A DNA stretch of 64,000 nucleotides from positions 2,852,001 to 2,916,000 of the forward strand of contig OY970283.1 of NCBI GenBank assembly GCA_963715995.1, in the 5' to 3' direction. Below the pieces are notes generated by a model. The model did not search any database. It saw only the letters and a program-made list of their open reading frames with translations, and was not told the origin of the DNA. This DNA comes from DATBDN01 sp963715995. Its GTDB lineage: Bacteria > Actinomycetota > Thermoleophilia > Solirubrobacterales > Thermoleophilaceae. Below are positions 34,622-42,767 of this stretch, piece after piece (position 1 is the first letter of the stretch; each line of letters begins with the position of its first letter). The position numbers and the translations under genes were made by a program.

Positions 34622-36013
34622 TTGGCGATCGAGGTCACGACCATGACGGAGGGTGGCTCGGCGGACACGCGCGTGGTGCCCGTGTTCGAGGGCGAATCAC
34701 TCGCCGGGCCGCTCCAGGCGCTCGTCGAGTCGGGCGAGGCGAAGGCCGCGCCGAAGAAGACCGCCGTCTTCCACGAGGACGGCCGGCGGGTGATTCTCGC
34801 CAGCGCCGGCAAGCGCGAAGGCGCCGACGCCGAGCGGCTCAGGGTTGCCGCTGCCGCCGCAGCGGCGCGCGCGAAGGAGATCGGGTCGACCGGTCTGGCC
34901 TGGGAGGTGCCCGACGTGCCGGGTGCCACCACCGGGATCGTGCAGGGCACGCTGCTGAGCCTGTACTCGTTCGACACCTTCAAGTCGAAGAAGGACGGCG
35001 ACAACGGCATCGCCGCGCTCGAGCTGGTGGGCGGCGCCGACGACGAGGCGGCTGAGGCGGTTGTCGAGGCCGAGGCGCAGAACGCGGCGCGCGATCTCCA
35101 GAACCTGCCCGCCAACGTGGCCACGCCCGAATTCCTGGCCGACCGCGCGCGCAAGCTCGACGGCGTCGAGGTCGAGGTGCTGGGCCGCGACCAGATCGTC
35201 GCGCGCGGCATGGGCGCGCTCGCGGCCGTCGCGCAGGGCTCGTATGCCGAGCCGCAGCTGATCGTCATCCGCTACGACGGTGGCGGTGGTGGCCCCCACC
35301 TCGGCTTCGTCGGCAAGGCCGTGACCTTCGACTCCGGCGGCATCTCGATCAAGCCTGCGGGAAAGATGCACGAGATGAAGTTCGACATGTCGGGCGGCGC
35401 CGCCGTGATCGAAGCCATGGGCGCGATCGCCCGGCTCGGCCTCCCGGCCAAGGTCACCGCCGTGGTCGGCGCCTGCGAGAACATGCCGGGCGGCCGCTCG
35501 ATGCGCCCCGGCGACATCGCCACGGCGATGAACGGCGTGACGATGGAGGTCAACAACACCGACGCCGAGGGCCGGATGGTGCTGGCCGACGCACTCGCGT
35601 TCGCGGTCGAGCAGGGCGCCGAGCGCCTGGTCGACCTCGCCACGCTCACGGGCGCGATCCTTGTCGCCCTCGGCCACACCTACTGCGGCTACTTCTCCAA
35701 CGACGACGACTGGATGGCCACGGTCGACGCCGCCGGAACGGCCACGGGCGAGATCGGCTGGCGCCTGCCGCTGCACCCCGAGTTCGAGGAGGCGACGAAG
35801 GGCCGCTATGCCGACCTCCAGAACGTCTCCGAGGCCCGCGACGCAGGCTCGATCTACGGAGCCGAGTTCCTGAAGCGCTTCGTGGACGGTCGCCCGTGGG
35901 TGCACATGGACATAGCCGGAACCGCGTGGGGCATGAAGCGCAACTACGTGGGCAACGGAGCGTCCGGCTTCGGGGTGCGCACGCTGGTCGAGCTGGCGCG
36001 AACCGCCAGCTGA
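34622..36013 (+). CDS. pepA: Leucyl aminopeptidase (M17 family)
   Basis: A 463-residue metallopeptidase with the C-terminal catalytic domain intact: GKAVTFDSGGISIKP (metal-binding Lys and Asp), the MRPGD segment and the family signature NNTDAEGRMVL. It removes N-terminal residues from peptides using two metal ions, in the cytoplasm as a hexamer. The frame is open upstream. I chose TTG 34622 because IEVTT...VVPVFEGE matches the usual N-terminus; ATG 34643 is an alternative. No ribosome site is seen. It is divergent from the acetate transporter with about 60 bases between. Confidence 0.9.
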   Translation: MAIEVTTMTEGGSADTRVVPVFEGESLAGPLQALVESGEAKAAPKKTAVFHEDGRRVILASAGKREGADAERLRVAAAAAAARAKEIGSTGLAWEVPDVPGATTGIVQGTLLSLYSFDTFKSKKDGDNGIAALELVGGADDEAAEAVVEAEAQNAARDLQNLPANVATPEFLADRARKLDGVEVEVLGRDQIVARGMGALAAVAQGSYAEPQLIVIRYDGGGGGPHLGFVGKAVTFDSGGISIKPAGKMHEMKFDMSGGAAVIEAMGAIARLGLPAKVTAVVGACENMPGGRSMRPGDIATAMNGVTMEVNNTDAEGRMVLADALAFAVEQGAERLVDLATLTGAILVALGHTYCGYFSNDDDWMATVDAAGTATGEIGWRLPLHPEFEEATKGRYADLQNVSEARDAGSIYGAEFLKRFVDGRPWVHMDIAGTAWGMKRNYVGNGASGFGVRTLVELARTAS

Positions 36014-36016
36014 GGG

Positions 36017-36652
36017 CTACGCGGGGATCTCGCCGTCGCGCATTGCGACGGCGATCGCCTGCGCACGCGTCCGCGCGCCCAGCTTGTTCATCGCGTTGCG
36101 CACGTGCGTGCGCACCGTCTCCGGTGAGATGCCGAGCTGATCTGCCGCCAGCGTGGTCGTCAGGCCCATCGCCACCAGCCGCAGCGACTCCTGCTCGCGC
36201 TGCGTGAGCTGCCCCGCGCGGCGTGGCCGTGCTGGGCGCGCGGCTCGCCTGTCCTGGCCGGGCTCGGCGAAGTAGGCGCCGACGTGGACGCCCGTGACCA
36301 CGTTCGCGAACGCGCCGTAGCGCACCGCCAGGCGCCCGCCGTCGGGACGCAGCAGCACGATCCGCGCCGTGGCCAGGCCGGCCACCCGCAGGTCGCGCCA
36401 GCGCATCTCGATGCCGGGCCGCGATTCCGGAGCGAGGATCTCGTCGATCAGCAGGCCGGTGGCGTTCGCAGGCTCGTAGCCCGTGAGCGCGCACCAGCGG
36501 GGATTGACCCGCACGATCTTGCGGTCGTCGTCGGCGGCGAGCAGCGCGACGGGAGCGCTCGCGAAGAAGGCCCAGAGCATGTCGGCCTCGTCCTCCGGCA
36601 TCCACGGCGATGTGCTCATGACCCGACCCGACAGCAGGTCCGGCCCTTCCAT
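36017..36652 (-). CDS. PAS-LuxR transcriptional regulator
   Basis: A 211-residue protein. A PAS-like sensor (about 25-130: APVALLAADDDRKIVRVNPRWCALTGYEP) precedes a LuxR/GerE helix-turn-helix (about 145-205: LTQREQESLRLVAMGLTTTLAADQLGISPETVRTHV). It likely regulates transcription in response to a small molecule or redox signal. The ATG overlaps the SRPBCC stop by one base (TGATG), so the regulator, the SRPBCC protein and the acyltransferase are coupled. It is convergent with pepA, 3 bases apart. Confidence 0.8.
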   Translation of the reverse strand: MEGPDLLSGRVMSTSPWMPEDEADMLWAFFASAPVALLAADDDRKIVRVNPRWCALTGYEPANATGLLIDEILAPESRPGIEMRWRDLRVAGLATARIVLLRPDGGRLAVRYGAFANVVTGVHVGAYFAEPGQDRRAARPARPRRAGQLTQREQESLRLVAMGLTTTLAADQLGISPETVRTHVRNAMNKLGARTRAQAIAVAMRDGEIPA

Positions 36653-37149
36653 CAGCTTCGCGCCGTGGCGCGCTTCGCGGGCTTCGCGCGCGTCTTGCGG
36701 GCCGCCACCGCGCCTTCGCTCTCGATGTGGCGCTTCAGGTTCTCGAGCATCGAGCGAATGTTGCCGCGCACCATCGGCGCTGACAACTGGTCGCTGAGCC
36801 AGCCGAGCAGGCCACCGGGAGCGTGGTAGCTCAGGCGGAACATCACGCTCGTGCGGTTGGGACCACGCTCGCGCAGGCGCCAGCGACCGCGCTGGTCGAG
36901 GCCCATCACGCTCGTCCAGGCCATGTCCCCCGGCTCGTCGAACTCGACGACCTCCACCAGGCCGCCAACCTGCGCCGAGCCCACGCGCATGAGCATCCGG
37001 TAGCGCGCGCCGCAGCCGCGCTTCTGCCGCCCCTCGACATCCCAGCGGGTGATGCCGCTGAAGAAGACGGTGTAGTTCGCGGGATCGGTGATGTAGGCCC
37101 ACACGTTCTCGCGTGGGGCGTTGATCACGAGTTCGCGTTCGACGCGCAT
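36652..37149 (-). CDS. SRPBCC family protein (polyketide cyclase/coenzyme Q-binding-like)
   Basis: A 165-residue protein with the START/SRPBCC beginning VERELVINAPRENVWAYITDPANYTVFFSGI, a strand-rich body and a long C-terminal helix, ending in a Lys/Arg/Ala-rich tail (TRAKPAKRATARS). These helix-grip proteins bind hydrophobic ligands. The ligand is unknown. It is coupled by one-base overlaps to the acyltransferase upstream and the PAS-LuxR gene downstream. Confidence 0.75.
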   Translation of the reverse strand: MRVERELVINAPRENVWAYITDPANYTVFFSGITRWDVEGRQKRGCGARYRMLMRVGSAQVGGLVEVVEFDEPGDMAWTSVMGLDQRGRWRLRERGPNRTSVMFRLSYHAPGGLLGWLSDQLSAPMVRGNIRSMLENLKRHIESEGAVAARKTRAKPAKRATARS

Positions 37150-38111
37150 CAGCCGATGAAGGGGAAGCGTCGCTCTGCGGCCAGCTCGTCGAGCTTGCCC
37201 TGCATCTCCGAGAGCACGTGGCGGTTGATCTCGCTGACGTCGGGGTCCTGCCCGAACTGGTCGCGCAGGTAGATCGGCGGCAGCACCTCGACCGTGATCT
37301 TGGCCGGCAGCGGGATGTGGCCCAGCATGTCACCGATGTTCAGCCCCCACGGGATCGCGAGCGAGATCGGCAGCACCTTCAGCCTGAACGCCCGGTCGAT
37401 GCCGAGCAGGCGCGCCAGCCGCTCGCCGCGGCTCAGGAAGATCGAGGTCTCCTGGCCACCGATCGCGACCACGGGGACGATCGGCACGTCGTTGTCGAGC
37501 GCCAGGCGGACGTAGCCCTTGCGGCCGTTGAAGTCGACCTTGTTGGCATCCCAGATCGGGCGATGAACCTCGTAGTCGCCGCCGGGATAGACGAGCAGCG
37601 CGGCGCCCGACGCGAGCGCCTTGCGCGCGTTGTCGTGACTCGCCGCGACGGTGCCGAACTTGCGCAGCCTGCTGAGGCCCGGCATAGCGAGCACCAGGTT
37701 GTGTGCCAGCTGGTAGAAGGCACGCTCGACGCCGAAGTAGGTGTAGAAGGCCAGCGTGAAGACCGTGGTGTCCGGTGTGAGGTTGCCGCCCGAGTGGTTG
37801 CCGACGAGCAGCACCGGGCCGTCGGCGGGGATGTTGTGCAGGCCGCGAACCTCGCCGCGGAAGTAGAAGCTCGCGAGCATCCAGGCGCCGGGCAGCTGCT
37901 CGCGGATGTAGTCGGGATCGCGCTCGTCCAGATCCGCGCGCGGGATGCGCGAGACGAGGGCATTCGTGATCGCCTCGACCAGCCCTGGCCGCCGCGGCGC
38001 GGCGCGCTGGCCGCCCGAGTGATGCGCCGGGCCCGCCTTGCCGTTGGCGGAGGCGCTGCCGTTCGGCGACGAGCGCTGGGCAGCGCGGCGCGTTGTGCCC
38101 TTCTCAGCCAT
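37149..38111 (-). CDS. Lysophospholipid/glycerolipid acyltransferase family protein
   Basis: A 320-residue protein with the PlsC-like fold: block I is GNHSGG, block III-like VYPGGDYEVHRP and block IV-like IVPVVAIGG. The strict HxxxxD is altered to His-Ser-Gly-Gly, as in the diacylglycerol acyltransferase/TMEM68-like branch. It probably acylates a glycerolipid at the membrane. The first 50 residues are basic and low complexity. ATG at 38111 (MAEKGTTRR) is chosen over the open frame upstream. Confidence 0.75.
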   Translation of the reverse strand: MAEKGTTRRAAQRSSPNGSASANGKAGPAHHSGGQRAAPRRPGLVEAITNALVSRIPRADLDERDPDYIREQLPGAWMLASFYFRGEVRGLHNIPADGPVLLVGNHSGGNLTPDTTVFTLAFYTYFGVERAFYQLAHNLVLAMPGLSRLRKFGTVAASHDNARKALASGAALLVYPGGDYEVHRPIWDANKVDFNGRKGYVRLALDNDVPIVPVVAIGGQETSIFLSRGERLARLLGIDRAFRLKVLPISLAIPWGLNIGDMLGHIPLPAKITVEVLPPIYLRDQFGQDPDVSEINRHVLSEMQGKLDELAAERRFPFIG

Positions 38112-38171
38112 GGCTGAAGCATCCCACATGGGTGAACCTGCGCGGCCGAGTGAGTCCTTGGCGCCCGTGAA

Positions 38172-39236
38172 TCAGGCGGCGGCCCGGGCTGCCGGGCCGA
38201 TCGGCGGCCAGGTGGCCGGATCGCCGGGCGGGCGGGCAACCTTGTGCGGCTCGCCGGGCGGCAGCCCGTCGAGCAGCGCGGCCACCTGCGGCTCGTGCAG
38301 CTGGCGCGCCACCGTCTGGCGAGCCATCTCCAGCACGTCGTGGCGGCCCCGGCGCCGCATCAGGTTGCGGCCCATCAGCGCCAGGTCCTCGGCCAGCGGC
38401 TGCACCAGGACCACCTCGGTGCCCTGCGCGCGCACCTTCTTCGCCTCGTAGCCCAGGCGGCGCCCGGCGGCAGAGCGCACGCTGCCCGCCACGACGTCGA
38501 GTGGGTTGAAGGACCGCGGCGACTCCAGCGACGAGGTCGGGTTCATGCAGATGACCAGGTCGAGCTCGCGGCCGGCGAGCAGGTCGAGGTTCGAAACCGA
38601 GTAGACGCCGCCGTCCACGTAGCGGCGCCCGTCGATCACGACCGGGCGGTAGAAGCCCGGGATCGCACACGACGCCGCCACCGCGTCGGCCAGCTCGGCC
38701 GTCGGCTCATCCTCGCGGCCGAACGGCACCCGTCGCCCGCTGCCGTAGTCGCAGGCCACGACCCAGGTGCCCGGGTGGTCGCTCCAGCCGTGGGGCACGA
38801 CGCGCCGGATCACGTCCTTGATCGAGTCGTTCGACACCAGCCCGACCGGCAGCCAGGCGGCCATCGCGGCCGCCGGCGTGTAGGCATTCGGGCGCCGGAG
38901 CGCAGCGAAGCCGAGGCGCAGCGAGCCAGGGCCGAAAGGCGGCAGCCCGCGGTGCAGCTTGAAGTCGGCGCCGCCCGAGCGCGAGGCCGCCGCTGCGGGG
39001 TTGCCGTCGGCATCGACCAGCCCGTCGAACGACTCGCCGGCGGAGTGGGCGACCATGAACCACGGCGGGACGCCCGAGGCAAGCAGCGAGCCCATCACGG
39101 AGCCGGCGGAGGTGCCGACGATGTAGTCGGCGGAGCTCGGATCCCAGCCCGTCTCCTCGGCGATGGCCGCCAGGCCACCGCTCAGCCAAGCGCCCCCGAG
39201 GACGCCGCCGGCACCGAGCACGAGCCCGACTCTCAT
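38172..39236 (-). CDS. Patatin-like phospholipase family protein
   Basis: A 354-residue protein with the patatin catalytic dyad: the oxyanion hole GAGGVLGGAW, Ser in GTSAGS and Asp in DGGV. Patatins hydrolyse acyl esters of lipids. It lies 60 bases upstream of the acyltransferase gene on the same strand, so the two may act in lipid remodelling. The C-terminus is Pro/Ala-rich. Confidence 0.85.
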   Translation of the reverse strand: MRVGLVLGAGGVLGGAWLSGGLAAIAEETGWDPSSADYIVGTSAGSVMGSLLASGVPPWFMVAHSAGESFDGLVDADGNPAAAASRSGGADFKLHRGLPPFGPGSLRLGFAALRRPNAYTPAAAMAAWLPVGLVSNDSIKDVIRRVVPHGWSDHPGTWVVACDYGSGRRVPFGREDEPTAELADAVAASCAIPGFYRPVVIDGRRYVDGGVYSVSNLDLLAGRELDLVICMNPTSSLESPRSFNPLDVVAGSVRSAAGRRLGYEAKKVRAQGTEVVLVQPLAEDLALMGRNLMRRRGRHDVLEMARQTVARQLHEPQVAALLDGLPPGEPHKVARPPGDPATWPPIGPAARAAA

Positions 39237-39255
39237 CCGTTCAGGGTAGCCGCGA

Positions 39256-40152
39256 TCAGGACGAATTCAGTGTCGGATCACGGTAGACCGGCTTCGTCCA
39301 GGGTGGCGCGATGCCGCCTTTCTTCGGCGTGTAGGTCGAGTGCGGAAGGGTCTCGAGCGGTACGAGCGCGATCCCGGGCGCCGTGGTCGCGCGCTCGTGC
39401 AGGCCCTGCCCGGGCCGCAGCGGCTTGTAGGTCATGTGAACGCCCCAGCGCTTCAGGTGCGGTGCCGAGTCGAGCGGGACATGGCCCGCGTGGCTGCCGC
39501 GCGACACGCGCGTCCAGCCGGTGCTCGGCCCCCACTGGTTCTTGCACCAGATGTGCTTGCACCACTGCCAGTGGCCGTGGGCGGAGGCACGGACGGCCAC
39601 CCGCCCGTGACCATCGATCCGCACTTCGAAGGACTCCCAGTCGTCCGGGTGGTCGGCCGGGTCGTGGATCCCGAGTGTGTGCAGCAGCCCGTGTGAGTGC
39701 AGGAAGGTCGAGGGCGAGTCCGGGTAGTAGAGGAAGTACTCGATGTAGGTCATGCCGGCTCGGTGCACCACGCGCGTGAAGGCGGTCGCCTGCATGCCGC
39801 CGCGCGCCGAGCGGTGGACGTCGAGATCCGGGTCGTCGGGGGCGTCCGAGCAGCGGTGCGAGCGGCAGTGCCTGTAGTCGACCGGCAGCGTGAGCGTGCC
39901 CGGCTCGTAGACGATGCTGGGCGCGTGCTCGCGCACGAGCGCGGCGTCACGCTCACCGTAGGCGTGCCGCAGCTCAGCGTCACCGGCGTGGCAGTCGCCG
40001 CGTACCGCGCAGACGAGCACCCGCGCCAGCGCGGACCCGAGCGGGCGCCCGTCGACGGCTGGGACGAACGCGATCGCGGCGGTCAGGGCAAGCGACACGA
40101 GCAGCAGCAGGCCGATCCACTCGACGCTCGCCTGCCCGCGTTCACCGCTCAT
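39256..40152 (-). CDS. Class III-signal (TadE/Flp-like) anchored protein with Vps62-like region
   Basis: A 298-residue protein. The N-terminus GERGQASVEW followed by a hydrophobic helix is the prepilin-peptidase-type signal of TadE/Flp pilin-related proteins. The remainder has EYFLYYPDS, HPDDWESFEVRIDG, VRASAHGHWQW and SRGSHAGH, a pattern that recalls the Vps62/DUF946 family. His and Cys residues are abundant, including CKHIWCKNQW. The function is unknown. ATG 40152 is preferred over GTG 40161. No tad/pilus genes lie nearby. Confidence 0.55.
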   Translation of the reverse strand: MSGERGQASVEWIGLLLLVSLALTAAIAFVPAVDGRPLGSALARVLVCAVRGDCHAGDAELRHAYGERDAALVREHAPSIVYEPGTLTLPVDYRHCRSHRCSDAPDDPDLDVHRSARGGMQATAFTRVVHRAGMTYIEYFLYYPDSPSTFLHSHGLLHTLGIHDPADHPDDWESFEVRIDGHGRVAVRASAHGHWQWCKHIWCKNQWGPSTGWTRVSRGSHAGHVPLDSAPHLKRWGVHMTYKPLRPGQGLHERATTAPGIALVPLETLPHSTYTPKKGGIAPPWTKPVYRDPTLNSS

Positions 40153-40217
40153 GGACCGCACCGTAGGCGCGGCCGAGTGACGTGTGGGTTACGAGCGTTA
40201 CGCTGCCGCACCGCCTC

Positions 40218-41352
40218 ATGAACTTCGACCTCACAGACGAGCAGAAGAACATCCAGCGCCTGGCGCGCGACTTCGCGCAGGGGGAGGTGAAGCCCGTGGC
40301 CGAGGAGCTCGACCGCACGAAGAGCTTCCCCTACGAGATCGTCGCGAAGCTGGCCGAGCTGGGGCTGATGGGGATGCCGTTCCCCGAGGAGTACGGCGGC
40401 GCCGGCGCCGACAACCTCTCCTACGCGCTCGCGCTCGAGGAGCTCGGGCGGATCGACTCGTCGGTGGCGATCACGGTCGCCGCCCACACCTCGCTCGGCA
40501 CCTGGCCGATCTACGCGTTCGGCGCCGACGACCAGAAGCGCGAGCTGCTGCCGGCGCTCTGCGCGGGCGAGCGGCTCTGGAGCTTCGGCCTGACCGAGCC
40601 GGAGGCCGGCTCCGACGCCGGCAACACGCGCACAACGGCCAAGCTCGAGGACGGCGACTGGGTGATCGACGGGGCCAAGCAGTTCATCACCAACGCCGGG
40701 ACCGACATCTCCGGCGGCGTGACGATCACGGCGCGCACGGGCGACGGCGAGATCTTCGAACATCATCGTCCCGAAGGACACGCCCGGCTACGAGGTCGGC
40801 GAGCCGTATCGCAAGATGGGCTGGAACGCATCGGACACGCGGCCGCTCGCGTTCGATGGGGCGCGCGTGCCCGAGGAGAACCTGCTCGGCCCGCGCGGCA
40901 TGGGTTTCAAGCAGTTCCTCCAGACGCTCGACGGCGGCCGTATCGGCGTGGCCGCGATGAGCGTCGGCCTTGCGCAGGGAGCGCTCGATGAGGCGCTGTC
41001 CTACGCCAAGGAGCGGCGGGCCTTCGGCCAGCCGATCGCGAAGTTCCAGGCGATCCAGATGAAGCTGGCCGACATGTCGACCGAGATCGAGGCGGCGCGG
41101 ATGCTGACCTACCACGCGGCATGGCTGAAGGACCAGGGGCGCAACTTCACGCTGACCGCCGCGCACGCGAAGCTCAAGTCCGGGCGACTGGCTGTGCGCG
41201 CGACCGAGGAGGCGGTGCAGATCCACGGCGGTTACGGCTACATCGAGGAGTACCCGGTGTGCCGCTTCTACCGCGACGCGAAGATCCTGACGATCGGCGA
41301 GGGCACCGACGAGGTGCAGCAGATGGTGATCGCACGGGCGCTCGGCGCCTGA
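40218..41352 (+). pseudogene. Acyl-CoA dehydrogenase interrupted by a frameshift
   Basis: ATG 40218 begins MNFDLTDEQKNIQRLARDFA, and the reading is collinear with acyl-CoA dehydrogenases through LTEPEAGSDAG and AKQFITNAG to GDGEI. It then leaves frame at 40755-40758 (TTCG) and resumes as NIIVPKDTPGYEVGEPYRKMGW in the +1 frame, through the FAD/CoA motif and the catalytic Glu region VQIHGGYGYIEEYP. Dropping one base there restores about 378 residues. It may be a sequencing error or a lesion. The enzyme would oxidise acyl-CoA and pass electrons to ETF. Confidence 0.8.
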
Positions 41353-42719
41353 AGAGCGGCCGCGGCACGGCGCTTGCGATATGGCTGGTGCTGGCGGCGG
41401 CCTACGTGTCGACGCTCGGCATGGACTCGGTGCCGGGCCACGACTACGGCGGCGACGAGCCGCACTACCTGCTGGCGGCGCGTTCGCTGGCCAAGCAGCA
41501 CAACCTCGACGTGCGCGACGACTACGCCGCGCACGCGTTCCGCGACTTCGACGCAGCGCCGCCGAAGCCGCAGGGCGTCATCCGCGACGGTGCCCGCTAC
41601 GAACCGCACTCGATCGGGCTGCCGCTGCTGGCTGCGCCGTTCTACGCGCTCGGCGGGCCGAAGGCCGTGGAGTGCCTGATCGCGGCGCTGCTCGCGGCCG
41701 CGCTTGCGCTGTCCTACCTGCTCGCGCGACGGGTCGTGCCCGACCCGTGGTGCGCGTTCGCCGCGCTGGCCCTCGGCCTCTCGCCCCCGCTGGTCGCGCA
41801 TGCGACCGCCGTCCTGCCCGAGCCGGTGGCAGCCGCCGCGCTGGCCGGCGCAGCGGTGTGTGCCGCACGCCTTCGCGACGGCCCGTCGCGCGCCGCCGCG
41901 TTCACCTGCTTCGTCCTCCTTGGCTCGCTGCCCTGGCTCGGGATCGTCTTCATCCCGCCGGGGCTCGTGATCGCGGCCGCCGCGGTGCGGTCGCTGCGAC
42001 GGGCCGGCCGGCGGCTGCTCGCGCTCGGCAGCACCGAGGTGGCCTTCTTCTCGCTGGCTCTGCTCGTAGGGCTGAACGAGGCTCTGTTCGGCGGGCCGAC
42101 GCCGCACGCAGCCGACGCGCCGGGCGTGAGCGCGACCGGCGCGGACTCGGTGGCGGACTACCTTGGCCGCTGCTGGCGCGTGGTGGCGCTGTTCCTCGAC
42201 CGTGACTACGGGCTCATCCGCTGGGCGCCCGTTACCGCGCTGATCTTCGCCGGCGGCTGGGTGCTCTACCGCTCCGCGCGTGAGCAGTTCGCGCGCGCGA
42301 TCGCCGGACTTGACGAGGAGCACTGGCTCGCGCGCCTCTGCGGCCTCGCGGCGCTGACCACGCTCGTCACGGCCGCCCTGTTCGTGCCCTCGCTGCGGGC
42401 GGGCTTCCCTGGGCGCGCGCTCGTTCCGGTGCTGCCGCTGGCGCTCCCGCTCGTGGCGCTCGGGCTGCGGCAGGCGCCGCGGATCGGCGGCCTGCTGGCG
42501 CTGCTCGGCCTGGCCGGATCGGTGTGGCTGTGGATCGACACGCGCGGCGGTGGCGGCCTCATGAGCCACCGCCCCGAGGCGCCGTGGGGCCCGCTCGACC
42601 AGGTCTTCCCGGTCTTCAACGGCGGGGCCTGGCCCTACGTTCTGCTCGCAGCCGTCGTGGCGGCCCTCGCCGCGCCGGTGCTGCGCGAGGAGCTCGATCT
42701 GCGCCGCCGCCTGGGCTAG
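41349..42719 (+). CDS. Polytopic membrane glycosyltransferase-like protein (GT-C type)
   Basis: A 456-residue protein with about ten membrane helices. The first helix (GTALAIWLVLAAAYVSTLG) is followed by a DYGGDEPHYLLAARSLA loop, the DE-P-HY motif expected for GT39/ArnT-like polyprenyl-dependent transferases. The acceptor is unknown. The reading frame is open upstream inside the dehydrogenase; CTG at 41349, which forms CTGA with the dehydrogenase stop, gives a full first helix. The next in-frame GTG codons lie within that helix. Confidence 0.65.
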   Translation: MKSGRGTALAIWLVLAAAYVSTLGMDSVPGHDYGGDEPHYLLAARSLAKQHNLDVRDDYAAHAFRDFDAAPPKPQGVIRDGARYEPHSIGLPLLAAPFYALGGPKAVECLIAALLAAALALSYLLARRVVPDPWCAFAALALGLSPPLVAHATAVLPEPVAAAALAGAAVCAARLRDGPSRAAAFTCFVLLGSLPWLGIVFIPPGLVIAAAAVRSLRRAGRRLLALGSTEVAFFSLALLVGLNEALFGGPTPHAADAPGVSATGADSVADYLGRCWRVVALFLDRDYGLIRWAPVTALIFAGGWVLYRSAREQFARAIAGLDEEHWLARLCGLAALTTLVTAALFVPSLRAGFPGRALVPVLPLALPLVALGLRQAPRIGGLLALLGLAGSVWLWIDTRGGGGLMSHRPEAPWGPLDQVFPVFNGGAWPYVLLAAVVAALAAPVLREELDLRRRLG

Positions 42720-42767
42720 GAACCGCATCGAACGCAGGGCTCGCGTGTCTAGCCTGCTGCGCTCTTC

